DNA of 64,000 nt from Clostridia bacterium (GCA_017559995.1 JAFYPP010000041.1:1-64000), one strand, 5' to 3'; counted from the stretch's first letter, positions 8,831 to 17,086 are shown. Numbers and translations: made by a program. Notes: a model not told the origin generated them from the letters alone.

Positions 8831-9073
8831 CAATGACGAAGAAAGTAGCACGATCGAGATCGGTCAGAGAATGGCGGTCACCGGCTGAGAGCCGCCTGCG
8901 TGAAGATCCTGTGAAGTTCCCTTCCGAGCACCAAAGCTGAAGGTTTGTTCTGGTAGGCTGCGGCGGTTTGGCACCGTTATCGGTCAAGAGTGCCCGGTAT
9001 TTGCCGGGAATGCGGGTGGTACCGCGGAAGCATGGCTTTCGTCCCAGTGTGTGGACGGAGGCTTTTTCTTTTA
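8831..9073 (+). ncRNA. T-box leader controlling phenylalanyl-tRNA synthetase
   Basis: A tRNA-sensing riboswitch that permits read-through when uncharged tRNA-Phe accumulates. It begins with a GACGAAGAAAGTAG-type start and a long Stem I containing candidate UUC (Phe) specifier codons at 8917-8919 or 8922-8924. The conserved T-box GGGTGGTACCGCG lies at 9014-9026; its UGGU can pair with the ACCA end of tRNA-Phe. It ends in a terminator: GCTTTCGTCC pairs with GGACGGAGGC near 9035-9062, followed by a T-rich tail. pheS starts 39 bases later, so specificity for Phe is secure. The exact specifier position is not. Confidence 0.93.
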
Positions 9074-9111
9074 TCTACACAATATAATCATACAAAGGAG
9101 TGTATCCCAAC

Positions 9112-10131
9112 ATGAGAGAAAAGTTGGAGCAGATCCTGGTAAAGGCCCTTGAAGAAGTCAACGTCGCCGATACCAAGGAAACCCTGGAAGCTGCCCGCGT
9201 CAAGTATCTGGGCAAAAAAGGCGAACTGACCGCCATCCTGCGCGGCATGGGTCAGCTGTCTGCCGAAGAGCGTCCCATCGTCGGCCAGGTCGCCAACGAG
9301 GTTCGCGCCAAGATTGAGGCCGCTATCGAAGGCGCCGCCGAGCGTGCCGAGGCCCACGAGCTGGAAAACAAACTGAAGAAAGAGACCATCGACGTGACCA
9401 TGCCCGGCAAGAAGATCGTCTTTGGTAAGAAGCACCCCCTGACCACCGTTCTGGACGAAGTCACCGACATTTTCACCGGCATGGGTTATTCCGTGGCCGA
9501 GGGTCCCGAAGTGGAACTGGTCCACTACAACTTCGATATGCTGAACGCCCCCAAGACTCACCCCAGCCGTGAGCCTCAGGACACCTTCTACATCGACGAC
9601 GAGATCGTTCTGCGCACCCAGACCTCTCCCATGCAGGCCCGTATCATGGAGCAGACCCAGCCCCCCATCCGCATCATCGCTCCCGGCCGCGTGTTCCGTA
9701 ACGACGAAGTCGACGCCACCCACTCCCCCATGTTCCATCAGATCGAAGGTCTGGTCATCGACAAAGGCATCACCATGGGCGACCTGAAGGGCACCCTGGA
9801 GGTCTTTGCCAAGGAGCTGTACGGCGAGGAGACCTCTGTCCGTTTCCGCCCCAGCTACTTCCCCTTCACCGAGCCTTCCGCCGAGATGGACATCAGCTGC
9901 TTCAAGTGCGGCGGCAAGGGCTGCCCCATGTGTAAGTACGAGGGCTGGATCGAGGTCCTGGGCTGCGGCATGGTGCATCCCAACGTGCTGCGCAACTGCG
10001 GCATCGATCCCGAAGTCTATTCCGGTTTCGCCTTCGGCGTAGGCCTGGAGCGTATCACCCTGTTCCGCTACAAGATCGACGACATGCGTCTGCTGTTCGA
10101 GAACGACGTGCGGTTCCTGTCCCAGTTCTAA
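9112..10131 (+). CDS. pheS: Phenylalanine--tRNA ligase alpha subunit
   Basis: Catalytic subunit of the alpha2-beta2 class II synthetase charging tRNA-Phe. A helical coiled-coil arm (residues 1-90) precedes the catalytic core. Motif 2 ([18 protein letters not shown]) lies near residue 194, and motif 3 ([15 protein letters not shown]) near 306. Its 339 residues are typical. The ATG at 9112 is used rather than an in-frame GTG at 9100, because the GTG overlaps the AAAGGAG ribosome-binding site. It lies in the same transcript as pheT, under T-box control. Confidence 0.96.
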   Translation: MREKLEQILVKALEEVNVADTKETLEAARVKYLGKKGELTAILRGMGQLSAEERPIVGQVANEVRAKIEAAIEGAAERAEAHELENKLKKETIDVTMPGKKIVFGKKHPLTTVLDEVTDIFTGMGYSVAEGPEVELVHYNFDMLNAPKTHPSREPQDTFYIDDEIVLRTQTSPMQARIMEQTQPPIRIIAPGRVFRNDEVDATHSPMFHQIEGLVIDKGITMGDLKGTLEVFAKELYGEETSVRFRPSYFPFTEPSAEMDISCFKCGGKGCPMCKYEGWIEVLGCGMVHPNVLRNCGIDPEVYSGFAFGVGLERITLFRYKIDDMRLLFENDVRFLSQF

Positions 10132-10149
10132 GCAAGGAGGAAGAAAGTT

Positions 10150-12861
10150 ATGAAATTACCTTATAGCTGGCTGAAAGACTTTACCGATGTGGGCATCCAC
10201 AACGTTCCCGCCAAGCAGTACGCCGCCGACATGACCATGGCCGGCACCATGGTGGGCAGCTGGGAAAGCCCCGCCGACGAGATCTCCAACGTGAAGGTCG
10301 GCAAGATCGTCTCTATGGAGCGTCATCCCAATTCTGATCATATGTGGGTCTGCCAGATCGACGTCGGTCAGGACGAGCCCGTCCAGATCGTCACCGGTGC
10401 CTGGAACGTCCACGTGGGCGACCTGGTCCCCGCCGCTCTGCACAAGTCCACCCTGCCCGGCGGCATCAAGATCGAAAAGGGCAAGCTCCGCGGCGTTCCC
10501 TCCCACGGTATGCTGTGTTCCCTGAAGGAGCTGCAGCTGGAAGAGCGTGACTTCCCCTACGGTGCCATCACCGCCGCTGCCCTGCTGAACGATTACAAGC
10601 CTCTCGATCCCGAGAAGCCCTCCATCCCCGCCGACATCCAGCCCGGCCACAAGGTCTTTGGCCCCGTGGTGGCTGCCAAGGTGCTGGAGTGCGCCACCCA
10701 GAGCTACGGTGTCTATCACACCTGTCTGGATCTGGGCGACAAGACCGCCTGCCCCGACACTGCCTGTCAGAACCTGCACGAAGGTGACATGGTGGCCTAC
10801 AACACCAAGACCGACACCATCTGCACCCTGGCCGACCTGCGCGCCAAGCAGGAAGAGTTCCCCCACTGCATTTCCGACGGTATCTTTGTCCTGAACGAGG
10901 ATTGCAAGCCCGGCGATGACATCGCTCCCGTGCTCAGCCTGGACGAGATCACCTTTGACTTTGATATTCTGCACAACCGTCCCGACTGCCTGTCTATCAT
11001 CGGTCTGGCCCGCGAAAGCGCCGCCACCTTTGACAAGGAGTTCTCTCTGGCCAAGCCTTCCGTGAAGAACACCGTTGGCGACATCAACGAGCATCTGTCC
11101 GTTGAGATCCGTGACGCCGACCTGTGCCCCCGTTACTCTGCCGCCATGGCCAAGAACATCAAGATCCAGCCCTCTCCCCGCTGGATGCGTGACCGTCTGC
11201 GTGCCGCCGGCATCCGTCCCATCAACAACATCGTCGACATCACCAACTACGTCATGCTGGAGTACGGCCAGCCCATGCACGCTTTTGACTACCGCTGCCT
11301 GAAGGACGGCAAGATCATCGTCCGCCGCTGCGACGCCAACGAGGAGTGCACCACTCTGGACGGCCAGACCCGCAAGCTGTGGGAGAAAACTCTGGTCATC
11401 GCTGATGCCGAGAAGGCCGTCGCCATCGCCGGCGTTATGGGCGGTGAGAACAGCGAGATCACCGAGCAGACCGAGATGATCGTCTTTGAGTCCGCTATGT
11501 TCGATTCTGTCAGCATCCGTACCACCTCCCGCCGTCTGGGTATGCGTACCGAGGCTTCCGGCCGCTTTGAGCGCGGTGTCAACTGCGAAGGCACCATGAC
11601 CGCTCTGGAGCGCGCCTGCCAGCTGGTGGAAGAGCTGGGCGCCGGCGAGATCATCGGCGGCTACGTGGATGCCTATCCCACTCCCAAGCCCGTCCGCACC
11701 CTCAAGCTGGAGCCCGAGCGCATCAGCGCTTACATCGGCGCCGACATTGACCGTGACTTCATGGTCAAGACCCTGGAAAAGCTGGCCTTCAAGGTGGAAG
11801 GCGACAACGTGATCGTTCCCTCCTGGCGTGACGATATGGAAGGCATGGCCGACATCGCCGAGGAAGTTGCCCGTTACTTCGGTTACGATAACATTCCCAC
11901 CACCCTGCTCCGCGGCGAGACCACCAAGGGCGGCCTGACTCGCCGTCAGCAGTTCAACCGCAAGGTCAACGACGCCTGCAACGCCGCCGGCTACAGCGAA
12001 GCCAAGACCCTGTCCTTCCTGAGCCCCAAGGCTTTCGACAAGATCTGCCTGGCCGAAAACGACGTCCGCCGTCAGGCCGTCGTCATCACCAATCCTTTGG
12101 GCGAAGACCAGAGCCTGCTGCGCACCACCGCTCTGCCCGCCATGCTGGAGGCTGCCGCCCGCAACTACAACTACCGCGCTCCCTCCATCCATCTGTTTGA
12201 GCCCTCCAAGATCTATCTGCCCAAACTGGATGAGAACGGCAAGACCGATCCCCATCAGCTGCCCGAAGAAAAGTCTGTCCTGGTGATGGCCACCTACGGC
12301 GAGGACTTCTTCCATCTCAAGGGCTGCGTTGAGGGTATCCTGACCATGCTGGCTATCCCCGGCTGCGTCTTTACTCCCTGCAAGGACAATGCAAGCTACC
12401 ATCCCGGCCGCTGTGCCGCCATCATGAACGGCGACAAGCTGATCGGCTACGCCGGTCAGGCACATCCCGCCGTGCTGAAGAACTACGGCATCGGCACCGA
12501 GCTGTATATGGCTGAACTGGATATGGAAGTGCTGTTCGAACTGGTGGACAAGGAGCGCTACTATCAGCCCATCCCCAAGTATCCCGCCAGCACCCGTGAC
12601 CTGGCCGTTCTGTGCGACGAGGATATCTATGTGCTGCAGCTGGAGACCTGCATCAAGAAGGCCGCCAAGAAGCAGTTGGAGAAGCTGGAGCTGTTCGACG
12701 TGTACCGCGGTGCCCAGGTGGCCCAGGGCAAGAAGAGCGTTGCCTTCTCCCTCACCCTGCGCAATCCCGACCACACCCTCACCGATAAGGAAGCCGACGA
12801 GATCATCCAGAATGTCCTGAAGGCTCTTGAAGAGGAGTTCGGCGCCACTCTGCGCGCTTAA
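10150..12861 (+). CDS. pheT: Phenylalanine--tRNA ligase beta subunit with an enlarged N-terminal region
   Basis: Non-catalytic, editing and tRNA-binding partner of PheS. It has an EMAP-type tRNA-binding domain at residues about 40-150, B3/4 editing and B5 domains, a class II-like core, and an FDX-ACB anticodon-binding domain in the last 95 residues. At 903 residues it is about 100 longer than common bacterial PheT. The excess lies between GMLCS (about 121) and the EGI-like SDGIFVLNED (about 241), and includes several cysteines. It starts 18 bases after pheS with an AAGGAGG site. Identity is certain; the role of the insertion is unknown. Confidence 0.95.
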   Translation: MKLPYSWLKDFTDVGIHNVPAKQYAADMTMAGTMVGSWESPADEISNVKVGKIVSMERHPNSDHMWVCQIDVGQDEPVQIVTGAWNVHVGDLVPAALHKSTLPGGIKIEKGKLRGVPSHGMLCSLKELQLEERDFPYGAITAAALLNDYKPLDPEKPSIPADIQPGHKVFGPVVAAKVLECATQSYGVYHTCLDLGDKTACPDTACQNLHEGDMVAYNTKTDTICTLADLRAKQEEFPHCISDGIFVLNEDCKPGDDIAPVLSLDEITFDFDILHNRPDCLSIIGLARESAATFDKEFSLAKPSVKNTVGDINEHLSVEIRDADLCPRYSAAMAKNIKIQPSPRWMRDRLRAAGIRPINNIVDITNYVMLEYGQPMHAFDYRCLKDGKIIVRRCDANEECTTLDGQTRKLWEKTLVIADAEKAVAIAGVMGGENSEITEQTEMIVFESAMFDSVSIRTTSRRLGMRTEASGRFERGVNCEGTMTALERACQLVEELGAGEIIGGYVDAYPTPKPVRTLKLEPERISAYIGADIDRDFMVKTLEKLAFKVEGDNVIVPSWRDDMEGMADIAEEVARYFGYDNIPTTLLRGETTKGGLTRRQQFNRKVNDACNAAGYSEAKTLSFLSPKAFDKICLAENDVRRQAVVITNPLGEDQSLLRTTALPAMLEAAARNYNYRAPSIHLFEPSKIYLPKLDENGKTDPHQLPEEKSVLVMATYGEDFFHLKGCVEGILTMLAIPGCVFTPCKDNASYHPGRCAAIMNGDKLIGYAGQAHPAVLKNYGIGTELYMAELDMEVLFELVDKERYYQPIPKYPASTRDLAVLCDEDIYVLQLETCIKKAAKKQLEKLELFDVYRGAQVAQGKKSVAFSLTLRNPDHTLTDKEADEIIQNVLKALEEEFGATLRA

Positions 12862-12870
12862 ACGAACAAC

Positions 12871-12907
12871 AGGGGACGCGGCCAACCTTGGCCGCGCCCC
12901 TCTTTTT
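12871..12907 (+). terminator. Terminator of pheST
   Basis: A GC-rich stem (AGGGGACGCGGCC with GGCCGCGCCCCT, about 12871-12901, one mismatch) followed by CTTTTT. Confidence 0.88.
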
Positions 12908-12930
12908 CACAATTTCTCCCGATCCGTCCC

Positions 12931-12959
12931 TTTACTTTCCCTCAATTGTGGTATATAAT
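12931..12959 (+). promoter_or_regulatory. Candidate promoter for ireB
   Basis: TTTACT (12931-12936), 17-bp spacer, perfect TATAAT (12954-12959); the ireB ATG is 32 bases downstream. Confidence 0.6.
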
Positions 12960-12990
12960 ATACGATATATCTGGTTATGGAGGCGATTTG

Positions 12991-13236
12991 ATGCTCGACG
13001 GCACCCGTAAGTTTAAGATTCATGATGACGCCGATCTGGAAATGAAGCAGATTATGACCGCGGTGTATGATGCCCTGCGGGAAAAGGGTTATAACCCCAT
13101 CAACCAGATCGTGGGCTATATTCTGTCCGAAGACCCCACCTATATTACCAACCACAACAACGCCCGTACGCTGATCCGCAAACTGGACCGTGACGAACTG
13201 CTCCAGGAATTGGTTCGAAACTATCTTTCTGACTGA
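12991..13236 (+). CDS. ireB: IreB-family regulatory phosphoprotein (UPF0297/DUF965)
   Basis: A small cytoplasmic protein, known in Enterococcus as a substrate of the PASTA kinase IreK linked to envelope stress. At 81 residues it matches the family: KFKIHDDADLEMKQIM near the start, then GYNPINQIVGYILSEDPTYI and NNARTLIRKLDRDELLQ. GGAGG lies 7 bases before the ATG; further upstream in-frame codons lie within the promoter. The usual partners ruvX and DUF1292 do not follow, so here it is monocistronic with its own promoter and terminator. Confidence 0.92.
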   Translation: MLDGTRKFKIHDDADLEMKQIMTAVYDALREKGYNPINQIVGYILSEDPTYITNHNNARTLIRKLDRDELLQELVRNYLSD

Positions 13237-13272
13237 TTTATACCGTTTTTGGTGTATTTTACCATAGAAAGT

Positions 13273-13304
13273 GCCGCTGCGACGATCTCACGGCGGCCTT
13301 TTTG
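13273..13304 (+). terminator. Terminator of ireB
   Basis: A short stem GCCGCTG (13273-13279) with CGGCGGC (13291-13297), followed by a T run. Confidence 0.65.
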
Positions 13305-13332
13305 TTTACTTTTTGTAATTTTGTTGTTCTTT

Positions 13333-13372
13333 TGTAACTTTTTTGTTTGACTTTTGTAATCTATTTTGTTAT
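13333..13372 (+). promoter_or_regulatory. WalR-like direct repeats overlapping the promoter of the 13398 gene
   Basis: TGTAAC (13333-13338), five bases, TGTTTG (13344-13349), five bases, TGTAAT (13355-13360), then TGTTAT (13367-13372) after six bases. This 11-bp pitch matches the WalR/YycF box TGTWAH-N5-TGTWAH, apart from TGTTTG and the last gap. Another TGTAAT lies at 13314-13319. The repeats overlay the promoter TTGACT (13347-13352) - 17 bp - TATACT (13370-13375). Confidence 0.5.
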
Positions 13373-13375
13373 ACT
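13347..13375 (+). promoter_or_regulatory. Promoter of the 13398-13726 operon
   Basis: TTGACT, 17-bp spacer, TATACT; start codon 23 bases downstream with CGGAGG ribosome-binding site. Confidence 0.75.
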
Positions 13376-13397
13376 AAATACAATCGGAGGTATTCTT

Positions 13398-13700
13398 ATG
13401 GAAGCTACCGGGAAAAACAGTGTGCTGCCCTTGACCTATAAGGGCCGCCCCTTGATGCGTAAAGACGCAGTTATTTACTACGGCAGTATGTCTGATAAAT
13501 ATATCGTCATGCTGCAGGTCCTGTCGGCCGAGCAGAAGGACGGTTACACTCTGGCAAATCGGGTGTCCATCCAGCTGCAGTATACCGACCCCGAAATCAG
13601 TTCGAAAGATCGTGTGGTGAAAACCGCCGAGCGTGACGGTATGTACGATGCCATGGAGCTGGGCTCCATCTGGCTGGAGAGAGCGCTGAGCGGTAAGTAA
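13398..13700 (+). CDS. Small protein of unknown function upstream of a cell-wall hydrolase
   Basis: A 100-residue soluble protein with no signal peptide, membrane segment or motif I recognise. The N-terminal half is beta-rich in character (VLPLTYKGRPLMRKDAVIYYG) and the C-terminal half is acidic and helical. The ATG at 13398 follows CGGAGG by 7 bases; more upstream codons would lie in the promoter. It is 25 bases from the SH3/NlpC gene and surely shares its transcript, hinting at a link to cell-wall metabolism. No function is assigned. Confidence 0.8.
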   Translation: MEATGKNSVLPLTYKGRPLMRKDAVIYYGSMSDKYIVMLQVLSAEQKDGYTLANRVSIQLQYTDPEISSKDRVVKTAERDGMYDAMELGSIWLERALSGK

Positions 13701-13725
13701 TCACCCCTGTCACAGGAGGTTTACC

Positions 13726-14658
13726 GTGAAATTTCATCTCCCTGTCCGTACGTTGATCCTGACCGCTACCCTGACTGCTGCGATGGCCGTCTCGGCCTAT
13801 GCCTATGATGTTCAGGGCGGTACCGTTACCACCAGTTCTGCCGTGAACTTCCGGCAGGAAGCCACCACCCAGAGTGAAAGCCTGGGCAAGCTGTCCGATG
13901 GCACCCGTGTTGCGATCCTGGACGAGGCCAACGGCTGGTACAAGGTCGCCTACAACGGCAAGGTCGGCTTTATGAGCGCCGATTACGTGGAATCCCAGCC
14001 CATCATGAACATTGAATGCGGCGGCGCCAAGGTGACCACTTCCGTCCTCAATATGCGCAGCGCGCCCGGCACGGAAAACAGCATCGTTACCAAGCTGTAC
14101 GAAGGCACCGTTGCCAAGATCATCGGTATCAACAACGCCTGGTTTAAGGTCCAGTATGGCGGTCAGACCGGTTACATCTCCCCTGATTACGTGTCTATCG
14201 TCCCCTATCAGGTCACCGTTACCGCTTCTGCGCCTGCCACTGTCAGTTCTTCTTCCGGCACTGCGTACGCCGCCAGCGGCACCCGTCAGCAGATCGTTGA
14301 CTACGCTGCCAACTTCCTCGGTTGCAAGTATGTCTACGGCGGCAACACTCCCAGCGGCTTTGACTGCTCCGGCTATGTCAAGTACGTGTTCAATCACTTT
14401 GGTGTGGAACTGACCCGTACTTCTGCCAGCCAGTATTCCAACTCGGTCCACATTAAGAAGTCCGAACTGCAGGTCGGCGACCTGGTGTTCTTCAGCCAGA
14501 CTGCCGGCAGTTCCAAGGTTGGTCACGTGGGCATCTATGTTGGCGGTGGCCAGTTTATTCACGCCGCGGCTCCCGGCAAGGGTGTCCGGTACGACTCGCT
14601 GAGCGACTCTTACTATACCAGCCACTACATTGGCTCCGGCCGTGTTTTGAGCAACTGA
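13726..14658 (+). CDS. Secreted SH3b-SH3b-NlpC/P60 peptidoglycan hydrolase
   Basis: Predicted exported D,L-endopeptidase that cleaves stem peptides in peptidoglycan. It has a signal peptide (residues about 1-27, ending near AYAYD), two bacterial SH3 wall-binding domains (about 30-85 and 100-165), a serine/alanine linker, and an NlpC/P60 domain (about 190-310). The catalytic triad candidates are Cys214 in FDCSGY, His267 in VGHVGIY and His279 near FIHAAA. It starts with GTG six bases after AGGAGG. Together with the preceding small gene it lies behind WalR-like boxes, which in other Firmicutes control such enzymes. Confidence 0.93.
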   Translation: MKFHLPVRTLILTATLTAAMAVSAYAYDVQGGTVTTSSAVNFRQEATTQSESLGKLSDGTRVAILDEANGWYKVAYNGKVGFMSADYVESQPIMNIECGGAKVTTSVLNMRSAPGTENSIVTKLYEGTVAKIIGINNAWFKVQYGGQTGYISPDYVSIVPYQVTVTASAPATVSSSSGTAYAASGTRQQIVDYAANFLGCKYVYGGNTPSGFDCSGYVKYVFNHFGVELTRTSASQYSNSVHIKKSELQVGDLVFFSQTAGSSKVGHVGIYVGGGQFIHAAAPGKGVRYDSLSDSYYTSHYIGSGRVLSN

Positions 14659-14670
14659 TCACAAATAATA

Positions 14671-14703
14671 AAAGCCTCTGTCGGTTGACAGAGGCTTTTT
14701 CTT
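14671..14703. terminator. Bidirectional terminator between NlpC/P60 and phosphodiesterase genes
   Basis: AAAGCCTCTGTC and GACAGAGGCTTT form a 12-bp stem with a GGTT loop; T-rich on the plus side, A-rich on the 5' side so it also serves the minus strand. Confidence 0.88.
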
Positions 14704-15165
14704 TTACAGTTTTCGAAAATCCATCGTATAGGAACCGTCCTGTTTCATCTGCAGCACTACGTACTCTTCGTGCCCGCTGCCCATGGTGCCGGGACAGACA
14801 ATGGTGCAGCCTTCCCGCTCCACCATTTGTGCGTGATGGGTATGACCGTAAAACACCAGGTCGGCATCATGCTGCAGCGCAGCGCCGTGCAGCCCGGAAA
14901 GGCCCTGCTTCACACCGTAAACATGCCCGTGCGTCAGGAAGATCTTATGCCCGTAGAGTTCAAACTTCCGGTAAGGCGGCTCCATGGACATCATGTCGCA
15001 GTTGCCGCTCACCGCGGCAAACGCCGTGGTATGCGGAAGATCGACCTGATGCCAGTCCCGTTCACCGTCCCCCAGAAAATAAACAGCCTGCGGGCGTTCC
15101 CGCTCGATCATTTCCTGCAGACCCGGATAATTGCCGTGGGAGTCGGAACAAACGATGATTTTCAT
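14704..15165 (-). CDS. YfcE/MJ0936-family metallophosphoesterase
   Basis: A cytoplasmic calcineurin-like phosphodiesterase; relatives hydrolyse phosphodiesters with Mn or Ni, but the natural substrate is usually unknown. All metal-binding motifs are present in order: SDSHGN, GDGERD, SGNCD, LTHGHVYG and YGHTHHAQ. The length of 153 residues is normal. The ATG at 15165 (MKIIVCSD) is chosen because AGAAAGGATC precedes it; the upstream in-frame extension is not conserved-looking. Divergent from the three small genes at 15244, convergent with the NlpC/P60 gene. Confidence 0.88.
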   Translation of the reverse strand: MKIIVCSDSHGNYPGLQEMIERERPQAVYFLGDGERDWHQVDLPHTTAFAAVSGNCDMMSMEPPYRKFELYGHKIFLTHGHVYGVKQGLSGLHGAALQHDADLVFYGHTHHAQMVEREGCTIVCPGTMGSGHEEYVVLQMKQDGSYTMDFRKL

Positions 15166-15243
15166 AACAAGATCCTTTCTCTGTGTCACTTTCACTGACA
15201 GAACGCATATATTGGGGTATCAAATCTTTTAGGAGGAGATCCA

Positions 15244-15525
15244 ATGCCCGGAGAAATCGAGAACATGGCCCGCTCCATGATGTCTTCCCCCCAGGGGATG
15301 AAGATCATCAAGGGGCTGGACAAATACAACGCCCTTATGAACACCGAAGGTGGTCGCCAGCTGATCGCCATGCTGGCCGGCAGCGGCAGTGATGCCCTGC
15401 GATCGGCGGCGCAGGCCACCCTTCCGGTTACCAAAGATCCCGGCCGCGCACTGCTGCAAAACCTTCTTTCCACCAAAGAGGGTGCCGCATTGGCTGCAAA
15501 AGTTATTGAAGTGATGGGGATCTGA
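15244..15525 (+). CDS. Small protein of unknown function, first of a three-gene unit
   Basis: A 93-residue, helix-rich soluble protein with no signal peptide. It has methionine-rich N-terminal helices (MARSMMSSPQGMKIIKGLDK) and a glycine-containing centre. It starts at ATG after an AGGAGGAG site 5-6 bases upstream. Its stop abuts the start of the next gene, so the unit is translationally linked. The C-terminal part (PGRALLQNLLSTKEGAALA) recurs in style in the next protein, LTAVLSNLLSTQPP. I do not recognise a family. Confidence 0.8.
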   Translation: MPGEIENMARSMMSSPQGMKIIKGLDKYNALMNTEGGRQLIAMLAGSGSDALRSAAQATLPVTKDPGRALLQNLLSTKEGAALAAKVIEVMGI

Positions 15526-15984
15526 GTGTCTATGGCTGATCTGGACGAACGCTTGAGCCAATTGCTCTCCGACCCGGCTGCCATGGAACGGCTGACCGAA
15601 CTGGCCCGGGTTCTTCAAACCCGGCAAAACAGCGCGGATCCGGCAGCAAACATCCCCGCAAATCCTTCGCCAGAAACCGAGGAAGGCACACCGCTGACCG
15701 CCGTTCTTTCCAATTTATTATCCACCCAGCCTCCGGTGGAATCGCCCCAAAACGCTCCGCGAGAATCCCCTTCATCACCGGCCGCTCCCCTGCTGACCCT
15801 TTTGCCGCAGCTCATGCAGGCATTGTCGGGAAACGGAGACTTTGTCAAGCGTGAACGGGTCAACCTTCTGCAGGCCATGCGGCCCTATCTGAAAGATCGC
15901 CGCACCGACAGTATCGAGCGTGCCATTAAAATGGCCAACATCACGAAAGCCGCTACCCTCGCCATGCATGAACTTGGGAGGTGA
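15526..15984 (+). CDS. Proline-rich linker protein of unknown function, second of a three-gene unit
   Basis: 152 residues. An N-terminal helix (DLDERLSQLLSDPAAMERL) is followed by a disordered, Pro/Ser/Ala-rich stretch (residues about 45-95) and a C-terminal helical part with ERVNLLQAMRPYLKDRRTD. The start is probably GTG at 15526, with GGGG six bases upstream, or ATG at 15532. It overlaps the next gene by GTGA. No signal peptide or membrane segment. Pairs of amphipathic helices around a flexible linker suggest a protein-interaction role, but function is unknown. Confidence 0.78.
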   Translation: MSMADLDERLSQLLSDPAAMERLTELARVLQTRQNSADPAANIPANPSPETEEGTPLTAVLSNLLSTQPPVESPQNAPRESPSSPAAPLLTLLPQLMQALSGNGDFVKRERVNLLQAMRPYLKDRRTDSIERAIKMANITKAATLAMHELGR

Positions 15985-16289
15985 CGCGTCTGTATAACCG
16001 CTACATAGCCGGCGCCTGGCCAGATGGACCGCCGCCAAAGCAGCAATCCGCTGACAAGCCGCCTGCGCCGGAGTTCTCGGATATTTCGGCAAGTGATCCC
16101 GCCCCACAACCTCGCCCCAAGGAGCCGGGCGGGCTGAAAAGCCTGTTCGGCGGCAATATCAAGTTGCCGGAGTTCGACGCGGATACCGTACTGCTGTTGG
16201 TACTTGTCTATTTTCTGGTGGCCGATGAAAACGAAAATATCAGCGACACGCTGCTTATCATCGGCGTCCTGCTGCTCCTTGGATTTTAG
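15981..16289 (+). CDS. Small protein with hydrophobic C-terminal hairpin, third of a three-gene unit
   Basis: 102 residues: a proline-rich hydrophilic N-terminus, then two hydrophobic segments (DTVLLLVLVYFLVADE and TLLIIGVLLLLGF) joined by a short acidic turn, suggesting a membrane hairpin near the C-terminus. GTG overlaps the previous stop (GTGA); the GGGAGG site lies directly before it, so a CTG at 15990 is a less likely alternative. Small clostridial proteins with this style of C-terminus exist, but none is characterised as far as I know. Confidence 0.72.
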   Translation: MTRLYNRYIAGAWPDGPPPKQQSADKPPAPEFSDISASDPAPQPRPKEPGGLKSLFGGNIKLPEFDADTVLLLVLVYFLVADENENISDTLLIIGVLLLLGF

Positions 16290-16294
16290 AAGAA

Positions 16295-16325
16295 ACACCG
16301 CAGAGGCATCTCTGCGGTGTCATTT
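16295..16325. terminator. Terminator between the three-gene unit and the membrane-anchored protein gene
   Basis: ACACCGCAGAG (16295-16305) pairs with CTCTGCGGTGT (16310-16320); followed by CATTTTG on the plus strand. Confidence 0.7.
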
Positions 16326-16327
16326 TG

Positions 16328-17080
16328 TTATTGCGGCGCCGTTCCGTCGGGAAGCAAAAACTGCGCGTCATCCAACGGCTCCAGCTGAAGCTCGGTCATT
16401 CGGTAGTCATACGTGGGCGCGCCGTTCAGTGCGCCGCTCGCCTGCAGCAGCAGGCCGTTTTCTACCAGCACATACCACTGCTCCTGCTCGCCGGTCAGCG
16501 GATCCCGTGATGAAACGTACAGACACATCTGTCCGTCCACATCCCGCACCTCACCCACCAGAATATCAGAAGCTCCCAACGACAGGATATCTTCATAGGT
16601 CGGTGTAAGGCTGTAAAGATCGGCATCCTGCTCCTGCCGCGCGAATCGTGCCCAAGGCGCTTCTCCCTGCCAAACATATACAGAAGAGGCACCGAGCAGA
16701 GCCTGCGGCCCATCTGTGCCGTCCTCATTCAGCTGCGAAACACGCACCAGGCCATCCTTCGCCCACAGGCTGCAGGCAATGACAGTCTGCGAATCCCTGT
16801 AGTAGTAGGTCAGCTCCGATCGGCTGTGATACTGTTCCGGGCGGGACAGCGAAGCGATCACCGCCTGGATATTCGAGGCGTCCACCGCTATGGTTTGGAT
16901 GAGCTGCCGGTTGCTTTCTTCGATTTCGGGGTTGGTGTCGATCACGGCACTCCCCTGCCCGGGCAGCGAGATCGTATGCTCCGGATCCGGATTGGAAAAG
17001 CTGACAAAAAAACTGACAAACACACCGGCAGCTACAACGGCCATGGCCGCAAGCAGCGCCGTGGTACTTCGTTTTCTCAT
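16328..17080 (-). CDS. Membrane-anchored extracellular protein of unknown function
   Basis: About 250 residues. A basic N-terminus and one hydrophobic segment (LLAAMAVVAAGVFVSFFVSF) anchor an external domain rich in Tyr, Gln and acidic residues. The first half has ELTYYYRDSQTVIACSLW and the end has TYDYRMTELQLEPLDD. The pattern of strands recalls lipoprotein-carrier-like sheets, but I cannot place it in a family. It begins right after wecB; TTG at 17086 adjoins the wecB stop and ATG at 17080 is preferred. No strong ribosome-binding site is seen, so translation is likely coupled to wecB. Confidence 0.75.
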   Translation of the reverse strand: MRKRSTTALLAAMAVVAAGVFVSFFVSFSNPDPEHTISLPGQGSAVIDTNPEIEESNRQLIQTIAVDASNIQAVIASLSRPEQYHSRSELTYYYRDSQTVIACSLWAKDGLVRVSQLNEDGTDGPQALLGASSVYVWQGEAPWARFARQEQDADLYSLTPTYEDILSLGASDILVGEVRDVDGQMCLYVSSRDPLTGEQEQWYVLVENGLLLQASGALNGAPTYDYRMTELQLEPLDDAQFLLPDGTAPQ

Positions 17081-17086
17081 AGGCAA

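Noticed and set aside
10156-12885. A 909-codon open frame on the minus strand across pheT
   Set aside because: Its composition (Gly, Val, Gln, His, Leu repeats) is the mirror of C-ending codons in pheT; no family match, no RBS. The same holds for long antisense frames over parE, parC, alaS (1,024 codons) and ortB.
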